From Cryptomeria japonica (taxonomy: Eukaryota > Streptophyta > Pinopsida > Cupressales > Cupressaceae), in contig NC_081406.1 of assembly GCF_030272615.1 (NCBI RefSeq), forward strand, positions 264,709,192 to 264,773,191: 64,000 nucleotides of DNA. The letters run 5' to 3'. Numbering within the stretch: the stretch's first letter is position 1; each line of letters begins with the position of its first letter. The notes below the pieces were generated by a model. The model was not told where the DNA came from and made no database searches. It worked only from the letters and a program-made list of their open reading frames with translations. The translations under genes and the position numbers were made by a program. Of this stretch, positions 11,868 to 24,900 are shown piece after piece.

Positions 11868-12371
11868 CTCCCTATTAAGATTAACTTAGGAATAAGCTAA
11901 AGAGCTAAAGATGAATGCAAAATGCATGCATAAATGAGTCTCAACAACTAGGCCTGATCAGGTACCCATATGCAAAGCAATGCAACTCTCACAAACAAAG
12001 AAAAGGAGAAAAACCCTCTCCAAAAGAGAGAAAAGAAATGAAAAAAGAGAGTACATGTGACAAGAATGAAGGACTTAAGATGTCCCCCCAAGTACTGAAT
12101 CGGTCACATAAGTACAATCAAGATTCCCACATAGGAGAGAAAAGAAGAAACAATGTATCCCCCCATAATGAAGAAGCTTCAATGCCAAAGATGAAGGCTC
12201 AAGGACAAATGCTAATGAAGATCCAAGAGTGGCAAACCACGTTCATCCCCTTAGGAAGAAAAAAATCCAATGGTCAAGGATGAAACAACTCCATAAAAGG
12301 TGGATGGAATAGTCTCATGATGTGTGCCACAGAAGATTGCTCAACTATCCAATTGTTTGAATCAAAAGATG
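11868..12371. other. Internal copia remnant, no domain recognised
   Basis: The plus strand has an open frame rich in Lys and Glu (11,915-12,283), but it lies antisense inside the deleted copia interior and resembles no protein family. The sequence probably derives from the pol or 3' untranslated part. Confidence 0.4.
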
Positions 12372-13833
12372 TCAAATCATTTGACGCACACATAGATTCA
12401 AGTGACCAAACCTCTCCTTAGATTTTTGATCCACTCTCAACGCATGAGAACTAGGACTAGTCAATGGAACTGCATGCTCGATGGGAGCAAAATGAGAGAA
12501 CTCATACAACAATGGTCCATGATCAACATTGTCAACTACAATAAGCTCTCTACTATGTAGATCTCTGATGAGCACTTAATCAAGGGCAAACTTAATTGTC
12601 TTACCTATCCCACAATGAATAATCTAGTAAATGGAAAGGAGATTGGAAGACAATGAAGGGGCACAAAGAACATTATTGAATGTGCCACCATCAACCTCAA
12701 AAGAACCACTCCCACAAACACTCATGTAAGTGTTATTACACATCCAAATCTATGGAAATGCACGATGCTCAAAAGAAGAGAACATATCCTCAGATTGTCA
12801 TACAATGTGAGGCTCCTAAATCAAGAAGCCACTTGGAGGATTGTTATGTGGATGCAAAGAGAGCATGGCGCTTCATCTTGCCTTCACCACGTACCATAGA
12901 AGAAGACCCAAAATGTATAGATCTTGAAGTGGTAGAAGAAGATGTACTAGATGAAGGCGATTGAATATTGTGTTTCTATAGTAGATGTGTCAGCTCATCA
13001 ATCTTCTTTGTATAACATCGATGTTCATCATGTCTTGTCTTAGTGCAATATGCACACTTTAGTTTTTCCTTCTTCGATGATGATCTCTTAGAAGAAGAAG
13101 AAGAAGAATCCAAAGAATTGTGTGATTGTGTGTCCTTGGGCTGCTCATGTTACTTGGAATCCGTATGTTTTTTTTTCTTGCCTTTTTCATGTGAAGCCTT
13201 CTGATCTATGGTGCCCTGGGGAGAAACAAGAGCTTGTGGTTTGAAAGACTTCAATTGACCCATCTAAACCAACTTGGTTTTCTCTGGAGTGAGTTGAGAA
13301 GCAAACTCGCCAATTGAAGGCATGGTGAAACGAATACCAAGTGAATCTCTAGTGGCATAAAATGTAGAAACAAAAACTAAATAACCAGGACCAAGCCTGG
13401 CAAGGATAGAGAAATTCAACGAAGAGTCCTCAATTTCGTACTGATTCAATTGTAATTTGAGAGACTTGAGTTTGATAAAGAAGTCATGGATGTTGTCAAA
13501 GTCTATAGGATTCAAGCCCATAAGCTCATTCTCCAACTAAAACCTCTCAATGCATCATGCTTCCCAAACATGGACTCCAATGTAGTCCAGCTCTAATTGG
13601 ACGTGGTGCAAGACTCAATATGAAAGAGAAGATATGGAGACAATCATGCATAATATCCCAAAAGCCTCATCAGACCTATTGAACCACTTTCACTTCTCAG
13701 TAGCAGTTTTAGGCTCAACTTTTGTACCCATGGTCACTCTATATAACCCCAAGTGCTTCAGATGAATCTCTGTTTGTTTTTTCCAACCATAAAAGTTGAA
13801 TGGAGTAAGGGGTGCACTATGATTTGGATCCAT
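12372..13833 (-). pseudogene. copia gag-protease remnant (broken)
   Basis: From a Met-Asp-Pro start at 13,833 the minus strand gives a UBN2-type gag. It passes through a stretch with several stops into MENELMGLNPIDFDNIHDFF (13,536) and ends its clean part at 13,264. A Ser/Lys-rich spacer and a CCHC knuckle (CAYCTKTRHDEHRC, near 13,065-13,020) follow. Next come protease-like sequence with GSGSFEVDGG and SLSSNLLSI (12,720-12,640) and the beginning of the GAG-pre-integrase segment RFGHLN near 12,410. Many frame breaks show that it cannot be translated. Confidence 0.8.
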
Positions 13834-15022
13834 GATAAATTATAAAAAAAGTACAAAAATGAACTGAGTTACACTTGAATCACAAAACAAATCAATTGAT
13901 TCGTATGTTTTCTAAGAAAAGAACCTAAGTAAATGATTAATATTCTGCAGAAAAGGACCCAACTTTTGGATAGAGAACTCTAAGAGGTTTTCGACGATAT
14001 TTGGTTTTCAAAAAATGGAATCTGGATGTGCAAAATATCGCTCCAAAAGCGCAAATTGAACATTGACTTTGAAGGCCTAGTATGAAAAAATGGTGTAGAA
14101 CCTAACAAAACCACCTATAGATTCAGATCAGCGCTTGAACCAACTTTCCAACAATATATGGTTTGCACGATTTTGAGCCTGTATGCCCAAGTTATAAGCA
14201 ATAAACCAAAAGTAGGCTTTTAGGGCAAACTGGAGGCAAGAGAGTGCATGTAACCTTGTTCGTACAATGACATCAGCATGACATCAACATAATATGTGCA
14301 AAATATTCCCCCACCAATAAAAAACAATACCCTCCTCGCTAGAATATTCCAAAAAATCAACGAAATATGCTAATGTTGGTCTTTGGAATCTAAAAAGAAC
14401 ACTCTCATGCATTGGTTGATGCTGACGTAAGCACTTCTCCCTATGCATGTAATGTGCATAAAATCAGCTTGTGTGCTAATTACTAAGTATGGCCTTCAAG
14501 AAATTAAATGTGGCCTCCAAAGAAATGAACTTTTTTATGAAAAAATAAAATTAAAAAAAAATTGTCTAAAGCATAGAAACCTTTTCTTACCAACACGGAT
14601 TTTTGTGTAGTTGGGATGCTTGGTACAGTTGTACACTGTACAAATCCATACAATGGTACAAAAATTCATGCCAACGAAAAAAAATAAAAATTGTCAACTA
14701 CTCTCATTTTGGCAATTTAGCAAGCGATTTTAGGGTTCTTCAGCCTCTTGAGCGCGATGGTGTACTCCATTTCACACCAAAGTGCCCAATTTTTTCAGCC
14801 ACCACTAAATATTGCCTCAATTTTCATGCTCTCAATCAAGTGGATCCAAAACTTCAATTGCTCGAATTTTGACGAAACAACAATCAATCTTAGGATCTTG
14901 GAACACTGCAAATGCGATGACAACCTTCATTTAATGCCAATGTGCACAAAAAAATCACTCGAGGTTGGATTCGTCAAACATGTGGACAAGGACTTGACAT
15001 ATTTGATACTCTAATATGATCC
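13834..15022. other. Leader region of second copia element
   Basis: Sequence between gag and the 5' LTR, with no coding signal on the element's strand. Plus-strand open frames at 14,603-15,014 have no family resemblance and are likely chance. Confidence 0.45.
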
Positions 15023-15307
15023 ATAAGAACTTGAAAATTTTGTATTATTGCACACAAGAATGATCAAAGATACATTTACAATGAATAAATAAATCCTTAT
15101 AAAAGGATGAATGAAAACCCTAGAAGCAAACCCTAAAAGATAGATTAAATTAGCATGTGTCAAGTGTCAATCATAATGAATGTGACAACTTAAGCTATTA
15201 TTAGCCTAATTAAATAAAAGCAAACGACACCTAAATTTAGCTTAAATGAAAAAATAATTAAAAGACCTAATTAATAAATTAATTAAAATGTCCTAATTAC
15301 TCCAACA
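15023..15307 (-). repeat. 5' LTR of second minus-strand copia element
   Basis: Partner of the repeat at 11,580-11,867. On the minus strand it starts TGTTGGAGTAATTAGGACA at 15,307. Confidence 0.8.
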
Positions 15308-16396
15308 CCAACACCAAGCTTAAGACAATTCAAAATTGGTTCATTAATGTTGTTTTAATGTGATTATTTCATTGTGAAGTTATTTGTTTAGAGTGATGGC
15401 ATCAATGCAATGATCAATCCCATAAACTCTTAACAAATGATTTTTTTTTCTTGTTTTTTTTAAATTAATTTCAAGGAAAACCACCCCTCAAAATGTTATT
15501 AAAGAGCCTTCGTCCGTACACAACTTATATGTAGTTATAAAAGTTACAATTGGATAAGTTTGAACTGAAAAAAAATAGTTTGAACTCGAAATTAGTTTGC
15601 ATCATGGAATTTTATTCTCATTTTGTGGTGCACAATAAACTGGCAAATACAATATTGCATCTTTTCAAAACTCAAGTCATGTTATTGTCTTATTTAAGAT
15701 TAATATCTAAAATTACTTATTTTCTAAAATTACTTATTTTCTAATAAGAATTTTTTACAGTAATTCCATATTTTAGCGCCTATCCACCTCTGCCTTCCCT
15801 TGTAGATCTGCACAAAAGCCATGTCGCGTATGTTGCTTAAGATAGAATAAATGCAAATGGTTAGTAAATAGTAAATCCACAACTACAATTTTCAATGAAT
15901 TACAATTACACTACTTAATGAAATTATATGGAACTATTCTAAAGAATGTATGTTGTTTGCTAAATATTTCAAGAAATTAAAGTGTAGAATATGCATTATT
16001 AAGATAACCACCAAAAAGCGGTTTAATCTATGAGAGCTTCTACCTAGATATTCTGGGTTATCATGAACTTCACAGAATGAATTGTTTGTATCATGAAAAA
16101 TAAAGATGGTGTTTTTTGGGTTTTGGTTTCGTCCCAATAAGCTCTTTAAGTAAATAATAACTCTGTGGGAGATAGTCAAACAATAAAACCACGGAATCCA
16201 TGATATTCATAGATCAATACGGAAACATATGTGGTTGGAAATGGAAATGGATCCTTTCATAGTCCATGATACCGGGCAATCTGTTTTTGGATCTACAGAT
16301 GACTTATTAGTAATATTGAACTACACCATACTCTTTGCAAGAGACACCTAACTGTGCTGTAAACGAAGCATACATACCTTACCCCCTACAGAATTT
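15308..16396. other. No gene recognised
   Basis: AT-rich sequence downstream of the RSH1 gene. No domain or repeat was seen apart from homopolymer runs. Confidence 0.5.
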
Positions 16397-16795
16397 GAAT
16401 CGAATGCAGAACAGCCACCCACTATATATTAGGCTAAAACCATAAAAATATTGGAATGCTGCCCTGATATTTTGACATTTTCTCAGTGTTTGTATATCCC
16501 ATGATCTGTTGCTTTACTCAAAATCTGATACAAGATTCAATGTACCTTTTTAACAGCTAAAATGAGCTATTAACAATTTAATTCTACATTCATATACCTG
16601 TACATAATCTGTTGTCATGAATCGAATACAGTATAGCCACCAGCTAAATATTAGGCTAAAAGCCCTGATATTTTTGACATTTTGTCAATGTTCGTATATC
16701 TCATAATCTGTTGTTTTACTCAAAATTTGATACAAGATTCAATGTACCTTTTTAACAGCTAAAATGAGCTATTAACTCTACATTCATATACCTGA
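16397..16795. repeat. Tandem duplication of a 222-bp unit, 3' flank of RSH1
   Basis: The unit starting 'gaatcgaatgcagaacagcc' at 16,397 begins again at 16,619 ('gaatcgaatacagtatagcc'). It keeps the blocks 'gacattttStca', 'tgatacaagattcaatgtac' and 'ctttttaacagctaaaatga'. The copies differ by indels, so the duplication is old. It lies 440-840 bases past the RSH1 stop codon. Whether it is transcribed as 3' UTR cannot be seen. Confidence 0.85.
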
Positions 16796-17236
16796 CATCC
16801 AATCCATCCACCTGCATTTAAGTGTTGAGTAAACCAACCAAACACTTGGCAGAGAACAAATTTTCAATTACCGCCTCCAGGTGCACCCTTTCTATTAAAG
16901 TGTACCTGCTAATATAAGCTCAAAAGACCAAAAAGCTATATGGCATGATGACTTAATCTGATGGAGAAAAAAAAAAAAAAAAATCTTGAAATTCTAGATC
17001 TCCGACAAATCCTTACATGAATCACACAGCCCAAAACTAATTCTCACTCAGTTTCTCTGGCATAATACAAAGGCAGATTTTAGATACACAATTTGGTGGC
17101 CTAGAATATACCCACCAATGCTTCTTCTATAGTACAAAATAATGAAGAAATGGCTCTAATTCTATGAGAACCAGCATATCAATTTCTATTGTACAATACA
17201 AATTTCTGGATGGCTTTGGAGAGGGTTTCTCAGAGA
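16796..17236 (-). other. Region immediately downstream of RSH1 (3' UTR candidate)
   Basis: Non-coding sequence between the tandem duplication and the RSH1 stop, with a poly-A run of about 20 at 16,965-16,984. The minus-strand transcript presumably ends here or beyond. No decisive polyadenylation signal can be chosen by eye. Confidence 0.4.
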
Positions 17237-18991
17237 TCAACACTCAAAACTGCTTTTGATTAACAACCGAGGCATATGCCAAGTACAACCCACAGACCAA
17301 CTGAGAACTCCCTGGATTGAATCAACACTTGAGCATGCCTTAACCTGAAAAATCCAACAGCTTGATTGAAGGCCACAAAGATATGGCTTAATAGAAATCG
17401 TGGTGTCAAGAAAACTATTTTAAAGACAAAAATATAAATGACAGCATTGAACTTTAAATATCTTACCATACTCTCCACATTTCCATCAATATGGAAAAGC
17501 ATCACCCCTAACCCCCGAGTCTGGTCAGTTTCGGCCTACAAATTATTGCAAAATACATTCAACACCATATTTATCATGAACATCAATAAAAAGATGCCTG
17601 TATCTCAGTGAAGAAACCAATTCTCTTACCACGCATGCACATATCACAATCCCAGCTGCAGCAAGGACTGATGTGACTTCTGTGAGCATACCTAAAGGAA
17701 AAAAAATTAAAGGTTAAAACATGAAAAAAATGGAGCAGAACAGCACTGGCAACTCTTGTTTACAGATGTATTACCAGGCTTTCAATCCAAAATTTCAGAT
17801 ATTACTTATAAAAATAAACCTAATCAAGGAATGTAGGTTTTGGAAAAGCACAATTTAAAAGCAGTAAACCTGATCCCTGAGCATAGCTCTACTTGCGAGA
17901 AGCATATGACCAAGTTAATAGACTAATGCTGCTGGAGAAAAAATTCTGTCATGCAAGTATAAGAATGGGAAGAATAAAGCAAACTCGATTGCAAAGTCAG
18001 ATCCAAAGAAATAGAATAGTTAATTTGACATAACGGAATTAACACAATTGAAAGTTTTAACAGTATTGATAACCAAGACAAGCGTATCAGCTACATTGTC
18101 TAAGAGAACTTAACCAACCACATTTGGTGTTTTATCTCTAATCAATTTTTATAAATAATTAAATTTCAGTATTTACTACTTTTAGTCCCATGATTTTATA
18201 ACCTAATTTTTGTAACACACGATTATCTTCCTGTAAGGGAAGATTCAAGTGAGTTGATTTAAGGGATTCCAAGCAATGAAGATTTCATCAACAAAGAAGA
18301 ATCACTATTAAACTTTTCATAAACTCCTTGAGAATACAAATTCAGGACAATCAGCCATTACACTCGAGGCAAAAAAAAAAACAAAAAAAAAAACCGAGTT
18401 ATGTCAGAAAAAAGTCCAGTAATGCAAACCAGTAGGAGCTCTTTTGAGACCTCACCTTTTCGGTCAATACAACATACATTAAACCACTGTATTGGCCTCC
18501 TTTCCAGACCATGCCAATTTGCCACTTTACCAGCTTTCCATTTTTCCAATCGAACCAAAATTTCCTCATCCATTTGTGGGATATTTAGCTTGAAAATTGT
18601 TGCCTTTTTCCTTAGAAGCTCCGAATTGCCATTGAGCTTTAGTCCAACCTCTCTAACTAATTTATTACAGTTTCCATTCACTGTATGTAACATAGAGGAT
18701 TGCATAATGGCTTTGATAATATCATCATCATCCTCTTGGTCAATATCTTCTATGTCAGCAGCCAAAAACTTGCCATCATCTGCTGTTTTTTCAGTTTGCT
18801 CTTTCAGTGCAGTTTGCTCTTTCAAAAACTGCCGAAAAAACCAACATCTCAGTTAAGATACAAACATAACCTAAGAAAACTCAGAAATTGAGGACTAAAC
18901 TCACTTTCATTATCTTATGCCGGGCACTTCGAGTCTTTGCATACTGTAGCCACAGTTCATGCTCCTGGAAATTTGTGGTGCTTGAAAGACC
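17237..18991 (-). CDS. RSH1: RSH1 exons: linker and C-terminal ACT domain
   Basis: Five exons. The first (87 bases) encodes ELWLQYAKTRSARHKIMK, an RSH1 signature after TGS. The second (373 bases) is a variable linker with an acidic run (DQEDDDD), ending KWKAGKVANWHGLE and WFNVCCIDRKG. The last three (62, 69 and 108 bases) complete an ACT domain with LTEVTSVLAAAGIVICACV and RGLGVMLFHIDGN. The linker looks shorter than the Arabidopsis protein I remember and has lost its conserved Trp-rich patch. Stop at 17,237-17,239. Confidence 0.92.
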
Positions 18992-21900
18992 CTGGAACCA
19001 ACAAATAAATTTAGATAGCTCTAAGAAATGACAGCAGAAATTATTAAGAAGATAAAGATCAGTACTCAAAACTGGGGACCAATGTCTCATTCTTATTAGC
19101 TGATATCAATTTCTAGCAGAAGAGTCAGTTAAGTGTGTCATTTGCTAAATATGGGTCTCCTTTGTCACAAATGATTCACAACTGTTGGTATGTCCCAATT
19201 TATTGGGTATGCAACACTATGTTAATTTTTTTATGCTATAATTAATTGTATCAGAAATATTTGTTTAGTGTTTAAAGGCATCTTGAAGATAGCTTGCCAG
19301 CAAGCCTCCTGATTCATTTCATTAACATTGCAAATCTCATGTTATAACTTATAATATGTAATTTTAGTTTGCAGACACATTATTAATTTGTATCAATCTG
19401 TTATGAGCCTAAAGAAATTTTAAAAACTGAAATTGATAAAATCTTGGATAATAATTTTGCCTATTAATTTCAAATATTGATTTCTGACATAGGAGAGATG
19501 ACAGGTGTAAGAAACAAACTTTTTACTAGGAACAACCAGTATAACTTGATGTCGATTACAACCAGTATATACAGAATAGCCAAAGTAACAGAAGAGACAG
19601 TCCTGATTTTGAAACAACCAATCTTTCATTAAACATGATATTGCATTATTTCATTCCAAATAATCATGTCCCTTTTATGATGTGTCTTACAATGCCTTTT
19701 AGGCAAGGAAACCTTTGACAAAGTTAGCCTTTGACAAAGTTAGCCTATGTTTGCTTCATCCTAAGGCAAAATCTACTTTATTCTACTGAAAAAGTAAAAC
19801 TATCTGTAGCCCGCCTACCCATAGTCTTTATGGCTCTATATCTGATTTATGTTTTCCTGTTAATGATAATATGCCGAGCAGACTTAGGCGAATTCATCAG
19901 ACATTGTGCAAATTTAGAGGTATTTCCATCTGTCTTTAAGACAGATTTGGAGCTGAACCTAGTAGGGGGTGAATTCTTGAGTTAAGGAATTCTGATTTAA
20001 GGTCATTTCCAGATTTTAAATGAAAGTGAAGCATCTTTTGGGGCATATTCATAACATTTTGAAGATTGATTGCTATTACAAATGCAAGGGTTTTGAATTT
20101 TATGTCTTGGTTATAACCTTTTTTGCATTCCACTTGCTTGGGATCTCATTATGATTCATCGTGCTTACTCTTTTCAGGCGATATATGCAAGACATGGAGC
20201 GAAGGGATGAAGACTTTAGCATTAGCTAATCTAGGACTCACAAGTTCAAGACCTAACAATACAAGGAAGCAAGAAGATGCATTAATATGAAGGAAAGGAG
20301 ACCACGCTACTTTATAAGGACAACATTTACATATGCAAGAAGATGATTTAACAATGCACTCATCACAATTGTGCATGCGTACTATCAAAACCCGCTCTTG
20401 CAGCTTGTGCAAGCTAAAGCCTCAATCCCGCCTTGTGCATTTGACCCCCTAAATCCCGCCAACATGCGCTTCTGTGCATACACAGCTATCAAATGTGCTC
20501 TAGGGTCTTGTGCAGTAGGATGTCTAGTTTGCGCCCTCACCTGCAATGAATGGTATTTGTGCACAAGTTTGTGTATGCATACACATGAAATGCGCTTATG
20601 GGAGGCATCTAACAAGTTTAGTTGGCGTGAAATGGTAAGGACGATTCAATGTTATAGAGATTTTAATTCACGGCTTGTTTTGTTTTGTAGGAAGGAATCA
20701 TGACAAGGGGAAGCTCATGGAATGATGAAGACGAATGAAGCAAGTGCAACATGAAGAAGGCTATACTTGGATTGCTCTACATGCATGAGGAAGATGAAAG
20801 AGGTCAATCACATAAAGGACTCAAGCATCGCAATTTCAAAGATATAACTACCACAAGAGGAAGACTTCATCAGCAAGTACAAGAAGGTTATACAAGGCTA
20901 GCATCAAGATTCAAGAGAGAGGCAAGTCAACATCATGAGTAGTTCATCAACAGTAAGGAAGGTTACCATCAAGGTCTTCACGATGATAGAGGAACGGTGC
21001 TTCATAATGTCAAGATATTCGAGGCATAGCAATTAAATGATGAAAAGGTTGCAAATATCTAGAAATTCCTTCGGAAATCCAAGATTCAATGCCAGTATCA
21101 CATGGGGATACCCCTATAGAGGGATGATCAAACCTAAACAGCATGGAGAAGTTCATGTCAACAACAAGGAGAGTCGGGATCACATGTCATCAAACATATA
21201 CTTCATCGAGCACATGTTCACATTTCAAGGCCAAGGACTATCAAGAGGCAAGATGTTCAAAGTAAAGTATATCACAAGGGCGAGATTCCCAAGTCAGAGG
21301 ATTGAAATGCAAATGTGATCAAGGAGAGATAGTTTCGAAAGAGTTAAGCAAAGTTAGAAAATTAAGTTGATCACTAAGATGATACAATTTGGGAATATGC
21401 CCCATCTCCTATCAACATCACATTGAGCAGCTGGATAATGTTAGAGTATCAAGAGACATGTCTCAATCACAAACACTTTGTGATGATCTACAAGACAAAC
21501 AAAGGTGGCATCCATTCATCATCAAGCCAATCAAGTTGTGACAAGTTAGCACATCCAAGTTCAATGTATCATACTCATTCAAGGATGAAGCAAGTGACAC
21601 ATGGCGATTCATCAAATATTGTTTCTCATACCTAACCTCATTTCCGATTAGTGCACATTCAAGAAAGGACGTGTCCTAAACTTCGAAATTTTATCATTGG
21701 TCAAATGGAGTTAGTTGAAACTAACCCTAATTAGGGTTTTGTCATGTAATCTCGACCGTTGATCTTGAATCAATCTAAGCCACTGAATTGTAAAGAGACC
21801 TTTATATAAGGCTCAGCTCTCTCATTTGTAAAGGTCTGTGTTGCATGGGTACCCAAACCCAACCCCCTAGAATGCGAACCGGAGACTAGTACGCGTCTCC

Positions 21901-24900
21901 CGCACTAGAGACCCGTCAGGAGACGTCTCTACGCATAGGGGACTCCACGTCAACGAACCCTCCCGTCTCCACCCTAAATAACACGAACAAAAGTCAAAAA
22001 AATTGACGCGATGCATGGGCAAAAGCGAAAACCACCGACGTGAGCTCCATTTTCAAACATTTGTATGACATTTTGATTTGACTCATTTCACATTTGTGTA
22101 CTTAAACTTCAAAGTTAATGGTAATTCTCGTTTTGAAAGTTCAATGTCATTATATTTTCAGATTTTCTATAAATTATTAAATTATATTTAAAAAAAAATT
22201 GGCGTCTCCAAGTACCCCCGTCTCCTATTTTGAAAAAATAGTCATACCAGTACTTGTACCAGTCTCCTGCGTCTCCGAGTACCCCCGTACCCATGCAACC
22301 TTGGTAAAGGTTAATAATTCGTAGTGGATCAATAGAGGATAGTTAGTAGCAATAGAGTAGGAGGAAAGGAGATTGTTGTCAAGGCTTGTTGTAATAAACA
22401 TACTATTTTCATTGAAGAGATGGTGGATCTTGTGTGCTATTTCAACTTGTTGCATGGTCTCTACTTCTCATAGTTTAGATGTGTTAGATGAATGGTGAAA
22501 CCTAATGTTCATACCACTTGGAGTTTGTTGATTGCAAATTACAATGTGTGGTCAAATTACAATGTGTGGTCAGGCTGAACTTGATTAAAAGATTAACTTC
22601 AATTGCTATATGCTCATTGTTCGTAATGTTGGTGTGCATAGGTGATATGAAAATCATTCACTTATCCTTAGGAGATTGCACCATCTTTGTGTAGTTGTTT
22701 CCTCATGGTGAAGCAAATCTTGATTTGGTGTCACTGAGTCAACAATTATTTCTTTCATTGTTAGGAGTAGAATAGACTTTCTAAACCCTTCCCCTTTTAT
22801 TTTCTGAGTTAGATTCCATGTTCCAGTTGTGTTCATAAGCGTAAGTCCCCATGTGTTTCCAGCAATATCACATCATACATCACTGATTCTATCCCGAGCA
22901 TAAAGTCGATTGTTTGCGTTGTAAACCTTGGGGTTGTCTCATTTGATCATAATTATTAGCATATGAGGTTTCTTTGTTCTGCGATGTCCCCAGACAAGAC
23001 TCTGTCAAGTATTGATGATATTGAGAAAGCTCTTTGTATTATCTTTATAAATGAAGTGGATGACTACATTAACAAAGAAATCTACATTAATCTAAATTGA
23101 GATTATATTAATGTGAAAGACATGTTTGAGAGCAGTGATTCTATTAATAAAGGATTAATATATTACAAAGTAATTACAGCAATTACATTATAGCAAAGAC
23201 TATGTTGAAGACATATAAAATGTCAAGGAGTCAATGTTAAGATATGAGGAACAACGACTTGAGCAGAGAGAGCATCAATATATAAGACTATCAAAGAAAC
23301 GACTCCTCAAAGTGAATATGATCAGCGATAAAGTTAGTGCTTTGTTTTTTAAAGATAAACAACAATTGACTTTTACCAAGGCCAACCACAAGTTTGCTTA
23401 CAAAGATATCTAATTAACAAACCAGTTATATTGTGCAGCAAGTTATATAAACAAGCTATTTGTTTGAATGTCTTATGGTAGCGATCAAAAAGAAAAGTCA
23501 TGTCTAATTAAAGACTTCTAAGTCAGCGATGTGTTAGAGCAACGATTAATGAAATAAATAAAAAGGCATTTAACAAAAGACATGTCTATACAAAAAGACA
23601 TCTCATTTCATAGGAGGAAATGAGATATAAGACTAGCATGAAGCATTGAATAAAAGGGTATGGAGTGTGTGCTGTGAATTTAGGAAAAGGAAATATCATT
23701 CAATGTCTAGCAGGTATTCAGAGCAGATCTAGAAATAAGAAATAAAGAATGAAATAAAATGAAATGAGGTGTATGAAAATAAAAAGTAAAGATGAGTATG
23801 TGTACACATACATAAGATATATGCCAGGGTATCTACGGGTTTATGCATGCAGATTTAATAAGAAGATTATCTTATGCAGATATGTATGAAGAAGTAGTAA
23901 GATGCAGATTTGAATATGATGTGTATCGGGTACGATTTCAAAGACAACCAAACGTATGTACCAAGTATTATTGATAAGGAGATAGATTGCAGACTTAGGA
24001 AGGAGGAGTATGGTAACATTATTTCAAATTTAAAGAGGAGTAAGATTCAAAAGAGAGCATGAGAAGACAAATAGCAGATTAGATGAGAAGAATATAAGGA
24101 GTTTGAGATAATAATAAATATTCATGACAGATTTATGATCAGGCTATATCAGATATAAGGAGTTGTAACAGATTTATAGTGAAGAGTTTTATGGCAGAAT
24201 TGTAAGGAGATAGTAATCAGCTTTATGGGAGATTTACTATGTGGGACGAGTTTCCGGGACGGCAAATTTTTTTGCCAATTTTGGGGACGGCAAGGGGATG
24301 GCTACATAAAATATAGGGAAAATTTAAAATGTTTAGGGAGATTTTAAATGTTCATATGAAAAATAGATAAAGCATGTATATATACATTATATTCATATGA
24401 AAACATGGATAAAGCGGTATATGTACATTATAGAACCTTAGCATACCACATTTGTGTTCAAAATTCGTTGTCAATACTCAATATGTATTCATAATTCAGA
24501 ATTCATTGTCGATACTCAATATGCATTCATAATTGAAAATACATTGTCAATATGCCAGCACTTGTTTGCATGTAGTTCATTGTTTCTTTCTGGTTGGAGG
24601 ATATTTTGATAGTCTTCCATTTCTATTATGACCTAAAACCGCTTCTTTATGCACTACAAAGTTTTGGCTGTCTGTGAAATTCTATACCAAGATGTTATTC
24701 ATATCTCTGAGTGTTTTTGGCTATGATTCAGACCTGTTTACCTTTCATATTTGTGAAAAGTCCAATATTGCAGACCTGCAACCACTTTTTTACGCACTAC
24801 CGAGTTCTAAGTGTTTGTGAAATTTATTACTAGGCTGCTGCTCATTATTTCTAAGTGCTTTTGGAAGTGATCCAGACATGTTTACCCATCATATTAGTGA

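Larger units (their letters stand above)
11580..15307 (-). mobile_element. Ty1/copia element with LTR pair and large pol deletion
   Basis: Two direct repeats of about 285 bp (11,580-11,867 and 15,023-15,307) bracket a minus-strand gag, zinc knuckle, protease and GAG-pre-integrase remnant. Integrase, RT and RNase H are gone. The right repeat is the 5' LTR. A degenerate primer-binding site is suggested just inside it near 15,010-15,025. LTR copies are clearly alignable but differ by many substitutions and small indels, so the insertion is old. No convincing target duplication was found. Confidence 0.8.

Noticed and set aside
18401..18856. Plus-strand open frame of 151 codons
   Set aside because: Exact antisense shadow of the large RSH1 linker exon.
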